Source of the DNA: an uncultured bacterium
GTDB taxonomy: Bacteria; Actinomycetota; Coriobacteriia; Coriobacteriales; Coriobacteriaceae
NCBI GenBank assembly: GCA_905215275.1
Contig: CAJMPE010000086.1
Coordinates: 1 to 8,303, forward strand
DNA: 8,303 bases
Direction: 5' to 3'
How positions within the stretch are numbered: position 1 is the stretch's first letter; each line of letters opens with the position of its first letter. Under the pieces are notes generated by a model. That model was not told the origin of the DNA. It made no database searches and was given only the letters and a program-made list of their open reading frames with translations. Below are positions 1 through 6,866 of this stretch, piece after piece. Both the position numbers and the translations under genes were made by a program.

Positions 1-3000
1 CCCGCCACCAACGGCGTACGTGTGGGCGATACGCTCAAGACTAAGGTGCGCAAAAAGGACGGCTCCAACTATCACTATATCGACCGCACCGATAATGTGA
101 CCTACCAGTGGCAGTATGCAAACAGCAGCTCGAGCTACGACTCCGCCTATACCGATATCCCCGGTGCTACCGAGGCCACCTATACCGTTGACGCCGCCTA
201 TGCCGGCAAGTACCTGCGCGTGAAGGTGACGAGCGAAAACACCGTTTCCAGCACGCAGAAGAAGAGCTCCTACGGCGGCACGCAGTCCGTTGCCCCGCTC
301 GGCCCCGTGACGCTTAAGGGTCAGTACAAGCTGGCGGGCATTGAGCTTGCCGATAAGAACGTTACGCTGAGCGTGGGTTCAAAGATCACGCCGAGCGTGC
401 AGGTTCCGGGCAGCTGGTCGGGCTCGACGAAGGACGTGCCCGACGATGCCGAGCTCACCATGGCGTGGTATGCCAAGGGCGAGGGCGATGCCGACTGGAC
501 CGAGCTTACCGCCGGCATCGATACGACCGATGGCAGCCTGACCATTTCGGACGCGCTTGTTGGCAAGCGCATCAAAGTTACGGCGAACGCTCTCGACAAC
601 ACGGTTGAATGGGTTTCGTCCGACAGCGTTACCGCGGCGGGGGAGTATAACCTGCTGCGCGTGATTGCCAACCCGCAGATTAATAGCGATTCGACCCATC
701 TCGTCTCGGGCGATAGCGTTAAGGCGACGGCGCAGGCCAAGCGCGCCGACGGTTCGACCACCAACGGTATCGACGTCACCGGTCAGGCGACTGTTGCCTG
801 GTATGCGGCGGACGATGCGAAGGCCCCGGAGGCCGACTGGACGCTGCTGTCTGATATGTCGGGCGCCGAGGCGACTGTCTCGGCTTCTGCCGCGGGCAAG
901 TATCTGAAGGCTGTCGCCACGAGCGGCAGCTCGACGGTCGAGCTCGTCTCTGCCAACCCCGTGATCGCCGCAGGCTCTCTTGAGGCCGCAGTTCAAAAGC
1001 TCAACGATTCCAATAAGCAGATCTCCGTTGATTACAGCGCTAAGGGCGGCAACGTTAACGACGCGCTGAAGGCGCAGCTTGCCGATCTGGGATTTACCGA
1101 TATCGACGTCAAGATCTCTGAGGGCGGCGTTGCCTTTAAGGCTGAGGATGACAAGGCCACGGTCGGTATCTCCGACGCCCAGGATAAGACCAACGGCGAT
1201 GTGACGTTCTTCTACATCGATCCCAACGACTACACCGGTTACAACATCGACGGTTTGCGTAACGCCGATGTGGCGTTTGAACTGTCGCGCGATGGCAAGA
1301 CCGAGTATTACCTGCCCAACAAGTCCGTGCAGGTTGCTTGGGACGAGGCTAAGCTGCAAGACCTTCTTGACAGTGCTGCCGAATCCCTGCAGATTGGCTA
1401 CGCGGCGGGCGAGTCCGCCGATGGCGTGACCCAAAATGTCACGCTTCCGTACAAGGCGGGTTCCGCAAAGAAATTCTCTGTTGAATGGACAAGCTCCGAC
1501 ACCGAGCGCCTATTTGTTTCAGGTTATAGCTGGGAAGATAAGACGGGTAAGGTTTCGCGCGCATCGAGCGATCGAGACGTGACGCTGACTGCCAAGGTTA
1601 CGGTTACGAGTGGCGACATCAAGCTTGCCGGCTCGCACGACTTCAAGCTCACCGTCAAGGGCGATCCCGAGAAGGTCGCCGCCGACAAGAAGGCACTGCA
1701 GGAAAAGGTCGATGCGGCCTTTACCTACGGCAACATTAAATACTCCGGCACCGAAACGGTTGCCAACAAGGATGGCCTGACCGCCGACCTGCAGATGCCG
1801 CGCACGAGCACGCTCAATATCGACGGCAAGTACTACAAGGTTGAGTACTCCGCCAGCACCGATGACATCACGTTCAACGGTTACAAGGGTACGGTCTACC
1901 AGCCGCTGCCTGGCGCCGAGGCAGCGAAGACCAAGGTCACCCTTACGGTGACCGATAAGTCCAACGCCGAGGTCACAGCAAGCAAGACCCTCGACTTCGC
2001 CATTACTCCACAGGACCAGGGCGAGCTCGATACCGAGCTTTCTCTTATGGAAAAGGCGAAGGCCGGCTATGCTGCCGCCATTCTGAATGGCCAGGACGCC
2101 AATGCCGTTTCGGCCGACATGCACGCGTTCCAGAAAGCGTATCTGGATGCTGACGGCAACCTTGCCTGGAGCTACAACAAGGCAACGACCGATTCGACCG
2201 ACTTGGGCGTCGTGCCGGTCGATCTGCCTGGCTATGACGCGATGTCCGGGCAGGATTGGCGTCTGTTTAAGTCGAGCAACAGCTCTATTGTCTCCGCAGA
2301 GAATCTCAAGGTCACACAGCCGCAGTACAACACGAAGGTTGTCGTTTCCTCGCGCCTGACGAGCGAGAAGTACGCTCGCTATGCTGAGCGCTATCCCGAC
2401 AATGCCACGTACGCCAAGCTTGCCAACCAGGACGTATCGGCAACGTTGACGGTCGTGGGCACGAGTGGTCAAAACAGCCCCGAGGTCACAGCGACGTGCT
2501 CCGTCATTGGCATCGATGCCAAGGGCAAGCAGCAGACGTGGGCTGCCGCTTCGCAGTACACGCTCAAGAACGGCTCGACTGCCGCCGATGTTTCCGAGGA
2601 GCTCTTTAAGCAGGCCGGCCTCAAGGCCGACTATGACCCCAACGGCTCTTGGGGCTGGGTGCTCAATTCTATTACGTCGCCTTTCGAGCCGGATCGTACT
2701 CTTGCATACGACCATGCTACGGGCGCCTATTGGCAGCTGTTCATCAACGGCGTCGCTGCATCGGTGGGCGCTGGCAACCACAAGCTCGAGGCGGGCGACT
2801 CTGTCGTCTGGTGCTACTCGAAGTACGGCGACGCTGCACCCACCGACCGGCTTTCGGTAAGCTGCACCGTTGTCGGTCAGGACGCTTCGGGTGCTCAGCA
2901 GACGTGGGCGCAGCCTACGACTGCACTGGTGGAAGAGGGCGCAACTGCCGCCGATCTTTCCGAGCAGGTCTTTAAGCAGGCCGGTATTGGCGCCGACACG

Positions 3001-5427
3001 GGCAAGGGCTCGTACGGTTGGTTCCTCAATTCTCTGACGTCACCGTTCAATAAGAACGTGACGCTTTCGACCGAGCAGGTTAACGAGAGTACCTGGAAAT
3101 ACTGGCAGTTCTTTGTCAACGGCAAGAAGGCCAATGTCGGCGCAGGCAACTACACGCTCAAGGCCGGCGATGAGATTACCTGGGTCTATGGTTCCGATGG
3201 CACCATGCCCGGTCAAGTTTCTGTCTCGATGGAGATCATCGGCAAGAAGGACGATAAGGCACAGCGCTGGACCGATCCTTCGACGCAGGTGTTTGTTGAG
3301 GGCACGACGATCAAGGACGCCACTGCCGCCTACTTTGATGCTTTGGGCATTGAGTCCGTGATGCTCAATGATGGGGGCTATTGGAATGTCCATAGTCTCG
3401 TGTCCCCGCTTGATGGCACCAAACTGACGGGCTCCTGGTCGTTCTTTGTTAACGGTGTTCCCGGACCCCAACTCGATAGTGACTACGTTGTCAAATCGGG
3501 CGACACGATTGTCTGGGCTTATGCTGCTGGCGATACGGTTCCCAATCCCGACGAGGTCGTAGTCAATCCGAGCGCCCCGCGTCCGTCCGGTTGGAAGTCC
3601 GATTGGGATGGCAAGTCCAATGCGGCGGTCGAGAACGTTTCGACGCCTACGGGTGCGCTAGCGAGCTCTTGGACGTTCGATTGGAAGGCGTATTCTGGTT
3701 CGGCGTATCCCAACGCGAGTGAACCTATCGTCGTGAACGGTAACGTGTATCTTGCCGTCAACAACCGTTTGCTAAAGATTGACGCCGAGTCGGGCAAGGT
3801 CCTTGACGAGTCGAATCTTAAGAAAGCGGTCGGTTACACCTCGCGCCCGATTTATGCGAACGGTTTGGTTATCGTTCCGCTTGACGGCGGTGCGGTCCAG
3901 GCCCTGACGGCTGACGCGCTCACAACGGTTTGGGTCACTGACTCCGTGAACAAGACTGCTCAGTCGAATTCTCAGCTGACGGTTGATGGCAATTACCTTT
4001 ATGTCGGCACCGTTGATGTCGATTATGGAAAGGGTACGTACAATAACGGCCACCTGACGCGCATTAACATGTTGACAGGTGCTGTTTCCTGGCAGCATGT
4101 CAATGCCAATGAGGGCTATTACTGGACAGGCGCGACGGTGGGTGATGACTTTGTCTTGGTTCCCACCAGTGCCGGTACCGTCGAGATGCTCAGCAAGTCT
4201 TCGGGCGATGTGCTCGGAAGTGTTTCGGTTGGATCGATTGTCAACTCCACTTGCGTGCTTTCGGCTGACGGCAGCCATGCCTATCTCATCTCGCGCGACG
4301 GCAAGCTGCACGTGTTGACGATTTCTGATGGCGACTCACGTGATGCGGATGCCGCTTCGCGTATTACCGAGGAGCGTGTAGTTGACCTTGGCCTTACTGG
4401 CTGCGCGTGTGTGCCTACGACGTATGATGGCAAGCTGATTGTTGGCGGCGAGGTTGCTGGCGGCTCTGCGCTAGCGATTATTGATCCGGCCAGCGACTTT
4501 GAAACGACGCTGGTTTCGTCTGCTGATGGCACTGCGCTTCCCACTGGTGGCATCAAGGGCGCTCCGCTGGTGAGCGTCCAGGGCGAAGACGCGTATGTCT
4601 ACTTCACGGTTAACTACGGCGAGAGCCCTGATTTCGTTAACTACACCTCGGGCGGTGGCGTATATCGTTACAAGTTGGGTGACGCTGGGGCTTCTGGTGT
4701 GTTTAGCGCAACAGGCCACAACAACTACTGTGACTCGCCAATCGCTTGTGATGCCCAGGGCAACTTGTACTACATCAACGACTCTGGCACGCTGTTCAAG
4801 CTGAATGCTGGCGTTAAGGTTTCGTTTAGCGCTGGCGAGGGGTCCAAGGTCGATTTTCAGACTACGGCCGCCAACGGCTCTATCGCCAAGCCTGCCGATC
4901 CGACACGCGAGGGCTATACCTTCGCTGGTTGGTATACCGACGAGGCTTGTACGGAGGCGTATGACTTTAGCGCTGCGGTGACGGCCGATATGACGCTGTA
5001 TGCCAAGTGGGTCAAGAATGCCGTTAACCCTGGCGGTAACGGTGGCTCTGGCTCCAATGGTGGCTCGGGTAATGCCGGTGCTGGTTCTGGCTCCGGTAAC
5101 GGCACAAACGGCCAGCAGACTGGCGGTGCTGTTGCTCCGGGCCAAAAGCCGGTGTCCACCACGACCAAGACCGAGACCAAGGACGGCAAGGATTCCAAGA
5201 AGGATTCCGACAAGTCCGACAAGAAGGACAGCGAGAAGTCTGATAAGAAGTCCAGCAAGTCCGGCTCCAAGTCCGATACGGGCGCGGCCGCCGCGACTAC
5301 CGCTAAGAAGTCCGCTGAGGCTCCCGCGCAGCAGTCTGGCTTCAATCCGCTTGCCATCGTCGGCGTTGCGGCTGGCGTGATCGGTCTTGCCGTCATCGGC
5401 GTGTTCGTATTCACCAAGCGTCGGTAG
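1..5427 (+). CDS. Giant multi-domain surface protein (Ig-like, 3x transcobalamin-like, beta-propeller, InlB repeat, C-terminal anchor), 5'-partial
   Basis: The frame is open from the first base, so the true start and any signal peptide lie to the left; the GTG at base 22 is internal. Domains by base position: three bacterial Ig-like repeats (about 1-290, 331-648, 652-975; recurring V-x-W-Y ... AGKYL(R/K)V pattern); an unrecognised stretch (976-1345); two atrophied-Ig-like modules (about 1345-1665 and 1666-2010); a related module (2026-2480); three transcobalamin-like/DUF4430 domains (2485-2845, 2851-3207, 3217-3537); a PQQ-like beta-propeller with eight blade-like repeats (about 3652-4806, e.g. 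GNVYLAVNNRLLKID at the first and GNLYYINDSGTLFKLN at the last); an InlB B-repeat (4807-5019, EGYTFAGWYTDEAC ... TLYAKW); a Gly/Ser/Asn linker; a Lys/Asp/Ser linker (about 5160-5280); a membrane helix (5347-5412) and terminal KRR. No LPXTG precedes the helix, so membrane anchoring with an extracellular body is inferred. The ligand is unknown; corrinoid or other small-molecule binding is only suggested by the DUF4430 fold. Probably co-transcribed with the next gene. Confidence 0.93.
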   Translation, partial: PATNGVRVGDTLKTKVRKKDGSNYHYIDRTDNVTYQWQYANSSSSYDSAYTDIPGATEATYTVDAAYAGKYLRVKVTSENTVSSTQKKSSYGGTQSVAPLGPVTLKGQYKLAGIELADKNVTLSVGSKITPSVQVPGSWSGSTKDVPDDAELTMAWYAKGEGDADWTELTAGIDTTDGSLTISDALVGKRIKVTANALDNTVEWVSSDSVTAAGEYNLLRVIANPQINSDSTHLVSGDSVKATAQAKRADGSTTNGIDVTGQATVAWYAADDAKAPEADWTLLSDMSGAEATVSASAAGKYLKAVATSGSSTVELVSANPVIAAGSLEAAVQKLNDSNKQISVDYSAKGGNVNDALKAQLADLGFTDIDVKISEGGVAFKAEDDKATVGISDAQDKTNGDVTFFYIDPNDYTGYNIDGLRNADVAFELSRDGKTEYYLPNKSVQVAWDEAKLQDLLDSAAESLQIGYAAGESADGVTQNVTLPYKAGSAKKFSVEWTSSDTERLFVSGYSWEDKTGKVSRASSDRDVTLTAKVTVTSGDIKLAGSHDFKLTVKGDPEKVAADKKALQEKVDAAFTYGNIKYSGTETVANKDGLTADLQMPRTSTLNIDGKYYKVEYSASTDDITFNGYKGTVYQPLPGAEAAKTKVTLTVTDKSNAEVTASKTLDFAITPQDQGELDTELSLMEKAKAGYAAAILNGQDANAVSADMHAFQKAYLDADGNLAWSYNKATTDSTDLGVVPVDLPGYDAMSGQDWRLFKSSNSSIVSAENLKVTQPQYNTKVVVSSRLTSEKYARYAERYPDNATYAKLANQDVSATLTVVGTSGQNSPEVTATCSVIGIDAKGKQQTWAAASQYTLKNGSTAADVSEELFKQAGLKADYDPNGSWGWVLNSITSPFEPDRTLAYDHATGAYWQLFINGVAASVGAGNHKLEAGDSVVWCYSKYGDAAPTDRLSVSCTVVGQDASGAQQTWAQPTTALVEEGATAADLSEQVFKQAGIGADTGKGSYGWFLNSLTSPFNKNVTLSTEQVNESTWKYWQFFVNGKKANVGAGNYTLKAGDEITWVYGSDGTMPGQVSVSMEIIGKKDDKAQRWTDPSTQVFVEGTTIKDATAAYFDALGIESVMLNDGGYWNVHSLVSPLDGTKLTGSWSFFVNGVPGPQLDSDYVVKSGDTIVWAYAAGDTVPNPDEVVVNPSAPRPSGWKSDWDGKSNAAVENVSTPTGALASSWTFDWKAYSGSAYPNASEPIVVNGNVYLAVNNRLLKIDAESGKVLDESNLKKAVGYTSRPIYANGLVIVPLDGGAVQALTADALTTVWVTDSVNKTAQSNSQLTVDGNYLYVGTVDVDYGKGTYNNGHLTRINMLTGAVSWQHVNANEGYYWTGATVGDDFVLVPTSAGTVEMLSKSSGDVLGSVSVGSIVNSTCVLSADGSHAYLISRDGKLHVLTISDGDSRDADAASRITEERVVDLGLTGCACVPTTYDGKLIVGGEVAGGSALAIIDPASDFETTLVSSADGTALPTGGIKGAPLVSVQGEDAYVYFTVNYGESPDFVNYTSGGGVYRYKLGDAGASGVFSATGHNNYCDSPIACDAQGNLYYINDSGTLFKLNAGVKVSFSAGEGSKVDFQTTAANGSIAKPADPTREGYTFAGWYTDEACTEAYDFSAAVTADMTLYAKWVKNAVNPGGNGGSGSNGGSGNAGAGSGSGNGTNGQQTGGAVAPGQKPVSTTTKTETKDGKDSKKDSDKSDKKDSEKSDKKSSKSGSKSDTGAAAATTAKKSAEAPAQQSGFNPLAIVGVAAGVIGLAVIGVFVFTKRR
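2485..3537 (+). repeat. Three tandem transcobalamin-like (DUF4430) domain modules inside the surface protein
   Basis: The first two modules share AADxSExxFKQAG, then (S/Y)GWxLNS(I/L)TSPF, then YWQxF(I/V)NG followed by VGAGN and a closing L-x-AGD-x-(V/I)-x-W sequence. At DNA level they are offset by 366 bases: 38 of 42 bases agree between 2578-2619 and 2944-2985, so the duplication looks fairly recent or is maintained. The third module (3217-3537) is more diverged: it keeps SFFVNG and VKSGDTIVWAY but lacks the GAG of the other two. The YWQ ... GAG ... W order matches what I remember of the C-terminal domain of vertebrate cobalamin carriers (haptocorrin, intrinsic factor). Ligand binding is inference. 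Confidence 0.8.
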
Positions 5428-5431
5428 GTGA
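5426..5431 (+). promoter_or_regulatory. Ribosome binding site that decides the start of the second gene
   Basis: AGGTGA overlaps the stop codon of the giant gene and lies five bases before the ATG at 5437. It matches the anti-Shine-Dalgarno complement (AGGAGGTGA). The alternative GTG at 5428 lies inside this site and has no Shine-Dalgarno of its own, so the ATG is preferred. The overlap suggests translational coupling. Confidence 0.7.
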
Positions 5432-5436
5432 GGGCT

Positions 5437-6333
5437 ATGTCCAATAAGCCGCAGGACGCCGACTCCAAACAACCCGACTCGTCGTTCATTCAGCTCGACG
5501 ATGCAAAGCAAAAGGGCGCCGCTTCGGCGGCGTCCGCCCCTCGGCGCAAGGCACTGCTTGGCGCTCTGACGGCCGGCTGCATCGTTTTGATCGTTGTGTC
5601 GCTGGGTTTTGTCTATCCCTCTGACGGCAGTGCATGGTCCATCGATTGGATCGCGCGGGCTGTGACAGGGGAGAGCGTCGTTGCCAAGGATGCGTCGGTT
5701 TCCGGCTCGACTACCGCTTCGGGCAAGGCTGCGCCCAAGGACTCCAAATCTTCGGACAATGCGAAGGACGGGTCGAAGGATTCGGATGAATCTGATTCCA
5801 AGGACAAGTCTGAATCTTCGGACAAGAAGTCTGACAAGGATTCGAAGGAGAAGAAGTCCGAAGGCAAGGGCGGCAAGAAGTCCAGCAGCACGTCTGCCGG
5901 ACAGGGCTCGGAATCCGCTGGTGGATCGAGTTCTTCTTCGGGCAGCGGCTCGGCGTCCGGCGGTGGGTCTGCATCCAACAGCGGCAACGCCTCTGCGGGC
6001 AATCAGGGCGGCTCGCAGCAGTCTGGCTATGTCACGGTGGCTGTTTCGGTCACATCGAGCGCTGTGGGCAATCCTGTGTCTTCTGGCGGTACGTTCACCT
6101 TCAACGAGGGTGCCACGGTCTACGACGCTCTGTGCGCCCTAGGGCTTTCCGTCAATGCGCACGGCTCGTCGTACGGCACGTATGTCGCCGCTATCGGCGG
6201 CCTGGCCGAGAAGGAGCACGGCGGCACGAGCGGCTGGATGTACTCTGTCAACGGCGTAACGCCCAATACGGCCTGCAGCAATTACATTCTCAAGAATGGC
6301 GACACCGTCGTGTGGTATTACGTAACGGGCTAG
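5437..6333 (+). CDS. Membrane-anchored protein with a C-terminal transcobalamin-like (DUF4430) domain
   Basis: This protein has 298 residues from the ATG. Residues 1-38 are a polar, probably cytoplasmic tail ending in PRRK. Residues 39-59 are one hydrophobic helix (ALLGALTAGCIVLIVVSLGFV). Residues of about 75-195 form a low-complexity linker, first Lys/Asp/Ser-rich, then Ser/Gly-rich. Residues 198-298 form a DUF4430 domain: GGTFTFNEGATVYDAL, then SGWMYSVNGVTPN, then LKNGDTVVWYY. The positive charges before the helix predict an N-in, C-out signal anchor that holds the domain outside the membrane. The gene starts nine bases after the giant surface-protein gene, which carries three domains of the same family, so joint expression and function are likely. 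The linker resembles the one near the C-terminus of that neighbour. The fold is related to cobalamin carriers, but ligand and role are not known. No catalytic motif is visible. Confidence 0.88.
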   Translation: MSNKPQDADSKQPDSSFIQLDDAKQKGAASAASAPRRKALLGALTAGCIVLIVVSLGFVYPSDGSAWSIDWIARAVTGESVVAKDASVSGSTTASGKAAPKDSKSSDNAKDGSKDSDESDSKDKSESSDKKSDKDSKEKKSEGKGGKKSSSTSAGQGSESAGGSSSSSGSGSASGGGSASNSGNASAGNQGGSQQSGYVTVAVSVTSSAVGNPVSSGGTFTFNEGATVYDALCALGLSVNAHGSSYGTYVAAIGGLAEKEHGGTSGWMYSVNGVTPNTACSNYILKNGDTVVWYYVTG

Positions 6334-6355
6334 AGGCCTCGACATAACACGCCAA

Positions 6356-6389
6356 ACGGGCGGTTCGGACCAACATCCGAGCCGCCCGT
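6356..6389 (+). terminator. Hairpin terminator of the surface-protein operon
   Basis: A 14-base stem (6356-6369 with 6376-6389) pairs throughout with a single G-U wobble; the loop is six bases (CCAACA). It begins 22 bases after the second gene's stop. The following bases (CTTCATG) are only moderately T-rich, so termination may be less than complete, but position and stem strength fit an intrinsic terminator. Confidence 0.75.
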
Positions 6390-6429
6390 CTTCATGTGAA
6401 TGGGACGTCGTTTCCCAATCGAGGCTCAA

Positions 6430-6479
6430 CCGGAAAATGCATCCCACTCTGAAGACGAATTCCGGGACACAGTTTCCGC
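6430..6479. repeat. Array hairpin 1
   Basis: The arms 6430-6446 and 6463-6479 are inverted copies that agree at 12 of 17 positions, the weakest pair in the array. The loop is ACTCTGAAGACGAATTC-like and holds an EcoRI-type GAATTC. Confidence 0.75.
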
Positions 6480-6491
6480 ATCAGCATCCAT

Positions 6492-6541
6492 TGGGAAAGC
6501 CCATCCCGTTCTAGACATCGATAACGGGATGGGCTTTCCGT
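6492..6541. repeat. Array hairpin 2, with matched variant arms
   Basis: The arms 6492-6508 and 6525-6541 agree at 15 of 17 positions, and 6493-6507 pairs without a break up to its outermost base. Both carry the variant core GCCCAT/ATGGGC where most arms have CTGCRT/AYGCAG, so the variation is compensatory. The loop is TTCTAGACATCGATAA. Confidence 0.85.
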
Positions 6542-6552
6542 TTCGGCATCCG

Positions 6553-6602
6553 CGGGAAACTGCGTCCCGGAATCCCCGCTCAGACCGGGATACAGTTTCC
6601 CG
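6553..6602. repeat. Array hairpin 3
   Basis: The arms 6553-6569 and 6586-6602 agree at 15 of 17 positions and extend by one further G-C pair on the loop side (6570 with 6585). One of the two differences would be a G-U pair in plus-strand RNA. The loop is AATCCCCGCTCAGA. Confidence 0.85.
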
Positions 6603-6614
6603 ATGGGGCGGGTT

Positions 6615-6664
6615 TCGGAAAGCGTGTCCCGCTCTGAGGGCTCATTCCGGGATAGACTTTCCGC
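6615..6664. repeat. Array hairpin 4
   Basis: The arms 6615-6631 and 6648-6664 agree at 13 of 17 positions. Both share a departure from the consensus at the tenth arm position (C instead of G in forward orientation). The loop is CTCTGAGGGCTCATTC. Confidence 0.8.
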
Positions 6665-6676
6665 ATGGGGGCTCAT

Positions 6677-6726
6677 CCGGAAGCTGCGTCCCGTTCTGCT
6701 GACTGATTCCGGGACGCAGTTTCCGC
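6677..6726. repeat. Array hairpin 5
   Basis: The arms 6677-6693 and 6710-6726 agree at 15 of 17 positions. The internal difference would be a G-U pair in plus-strand RNA. The loop is TTCTGCTGACTGATTC. Confidence 0.85.
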
Positions 6727-6738
6727 TAGGACGGCATT

Positions 6739-6788
6739 GCGGAAGCTGCATCCCATTCTGAGGCTGCAATCTGGGATGCAGTTTCCGC
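6739..6788. repeat. Array hairpin 6
   Basis: The arms 6739-6755 and 6772-6788 agree at 16 of 17 positions, and the single difference would be a G-U pair in RNA. Both arms share the loop-side A/T pair where most arms have G/C. The loop is TTCTGAGGCTGCAATC. Confidence 0.88.
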
Positions 6789-6799
6789 GTGACGCCCCT

Positions 6800-6825
6800 A
6801 GGGAAACTGCGACTCATTCCGGCGC
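6800..6825. repeat. Degenerate terminal half unit of the array
   Basis: GGGAAACTGCG (6801-6811) matches the outer part of a reverse arm, then jumps straight to CTCATTCCGG, which resembles the end of a loop and the start of a forward arm elsewhere (compare 6641-6650). This looks like an internal deletion that removed most of a seventh hairpin. Confidence 0.55.
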
Positions 6826-6866
6826 TGTAGCCCGCCTCGTACGCTTTCCTCGGCAGGCTCTGCAAA

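Larger units (their letters stand above)
6401..6816. repeat. BIME/REP-like array: 14 alternating inverted 17-base arms on a 61-62 base period
   Basis: Forward arms (consensus CGGGAYGCAGTTTCCGC) begin at 6401, 6463, 6525, 6586, 6648, 6710 and 6772. Reverse-complement arms (consensus GCGGAAACTGCRTCCCG) begin at 6430, 6492, 6553, 6615, 6677, 6739 and 6800. The orientation strictly alternates and the full period is 61-62 bases. Each reverse arm with the following forward arm makes a hairpin with a loop of about 16 bases, often similar to TTCTGAGGCT-ATTC. This gives six hairpins, with an unpaired forward arm at the left end and a damaged reverse arm at the right end. The array lies between the terminators of two convergent operons, so the flanking genes should not normally transcribe it. 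In layout it resembles bacterial interspersed mosaic elements. Alternatives are a structured non-coding RNA locus or a protein-binding array. It is not CRISPR: the repeats alternate and the spacers are too short. Confidence 0.9.

Noticed and set aside
22..24. GTG at 22 as the true start of the giant surface protein.
   Set aside because: The frame is open back to base 1 with in-family sequence before it, there is no Shine-Dalgarno and no signal peptide follows. It is an internal codon of a gene that starts to the left.
5428..5430. GTG at 5428 as the start of the second gene.
   Set aside because: It lies within the AGGTGA ribosome site that fits the ATG at 5437, and has no good site of its own.
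5563..5580. Possible lipobox (LTAGC) in the second protein, which would make it a lipoprotein.
   Set aside because: The residue at -3 is Thr where Leu is expected, and the main hydrophobic stretch follows the Cys and does not precede it. A signal anchor fits better.
6401..6816. CRISPR array.
   Set aside because: The repeats alternate in orientation, the spacers are only 11-17 bases and partly similar to each other, and no cas gene is in view.
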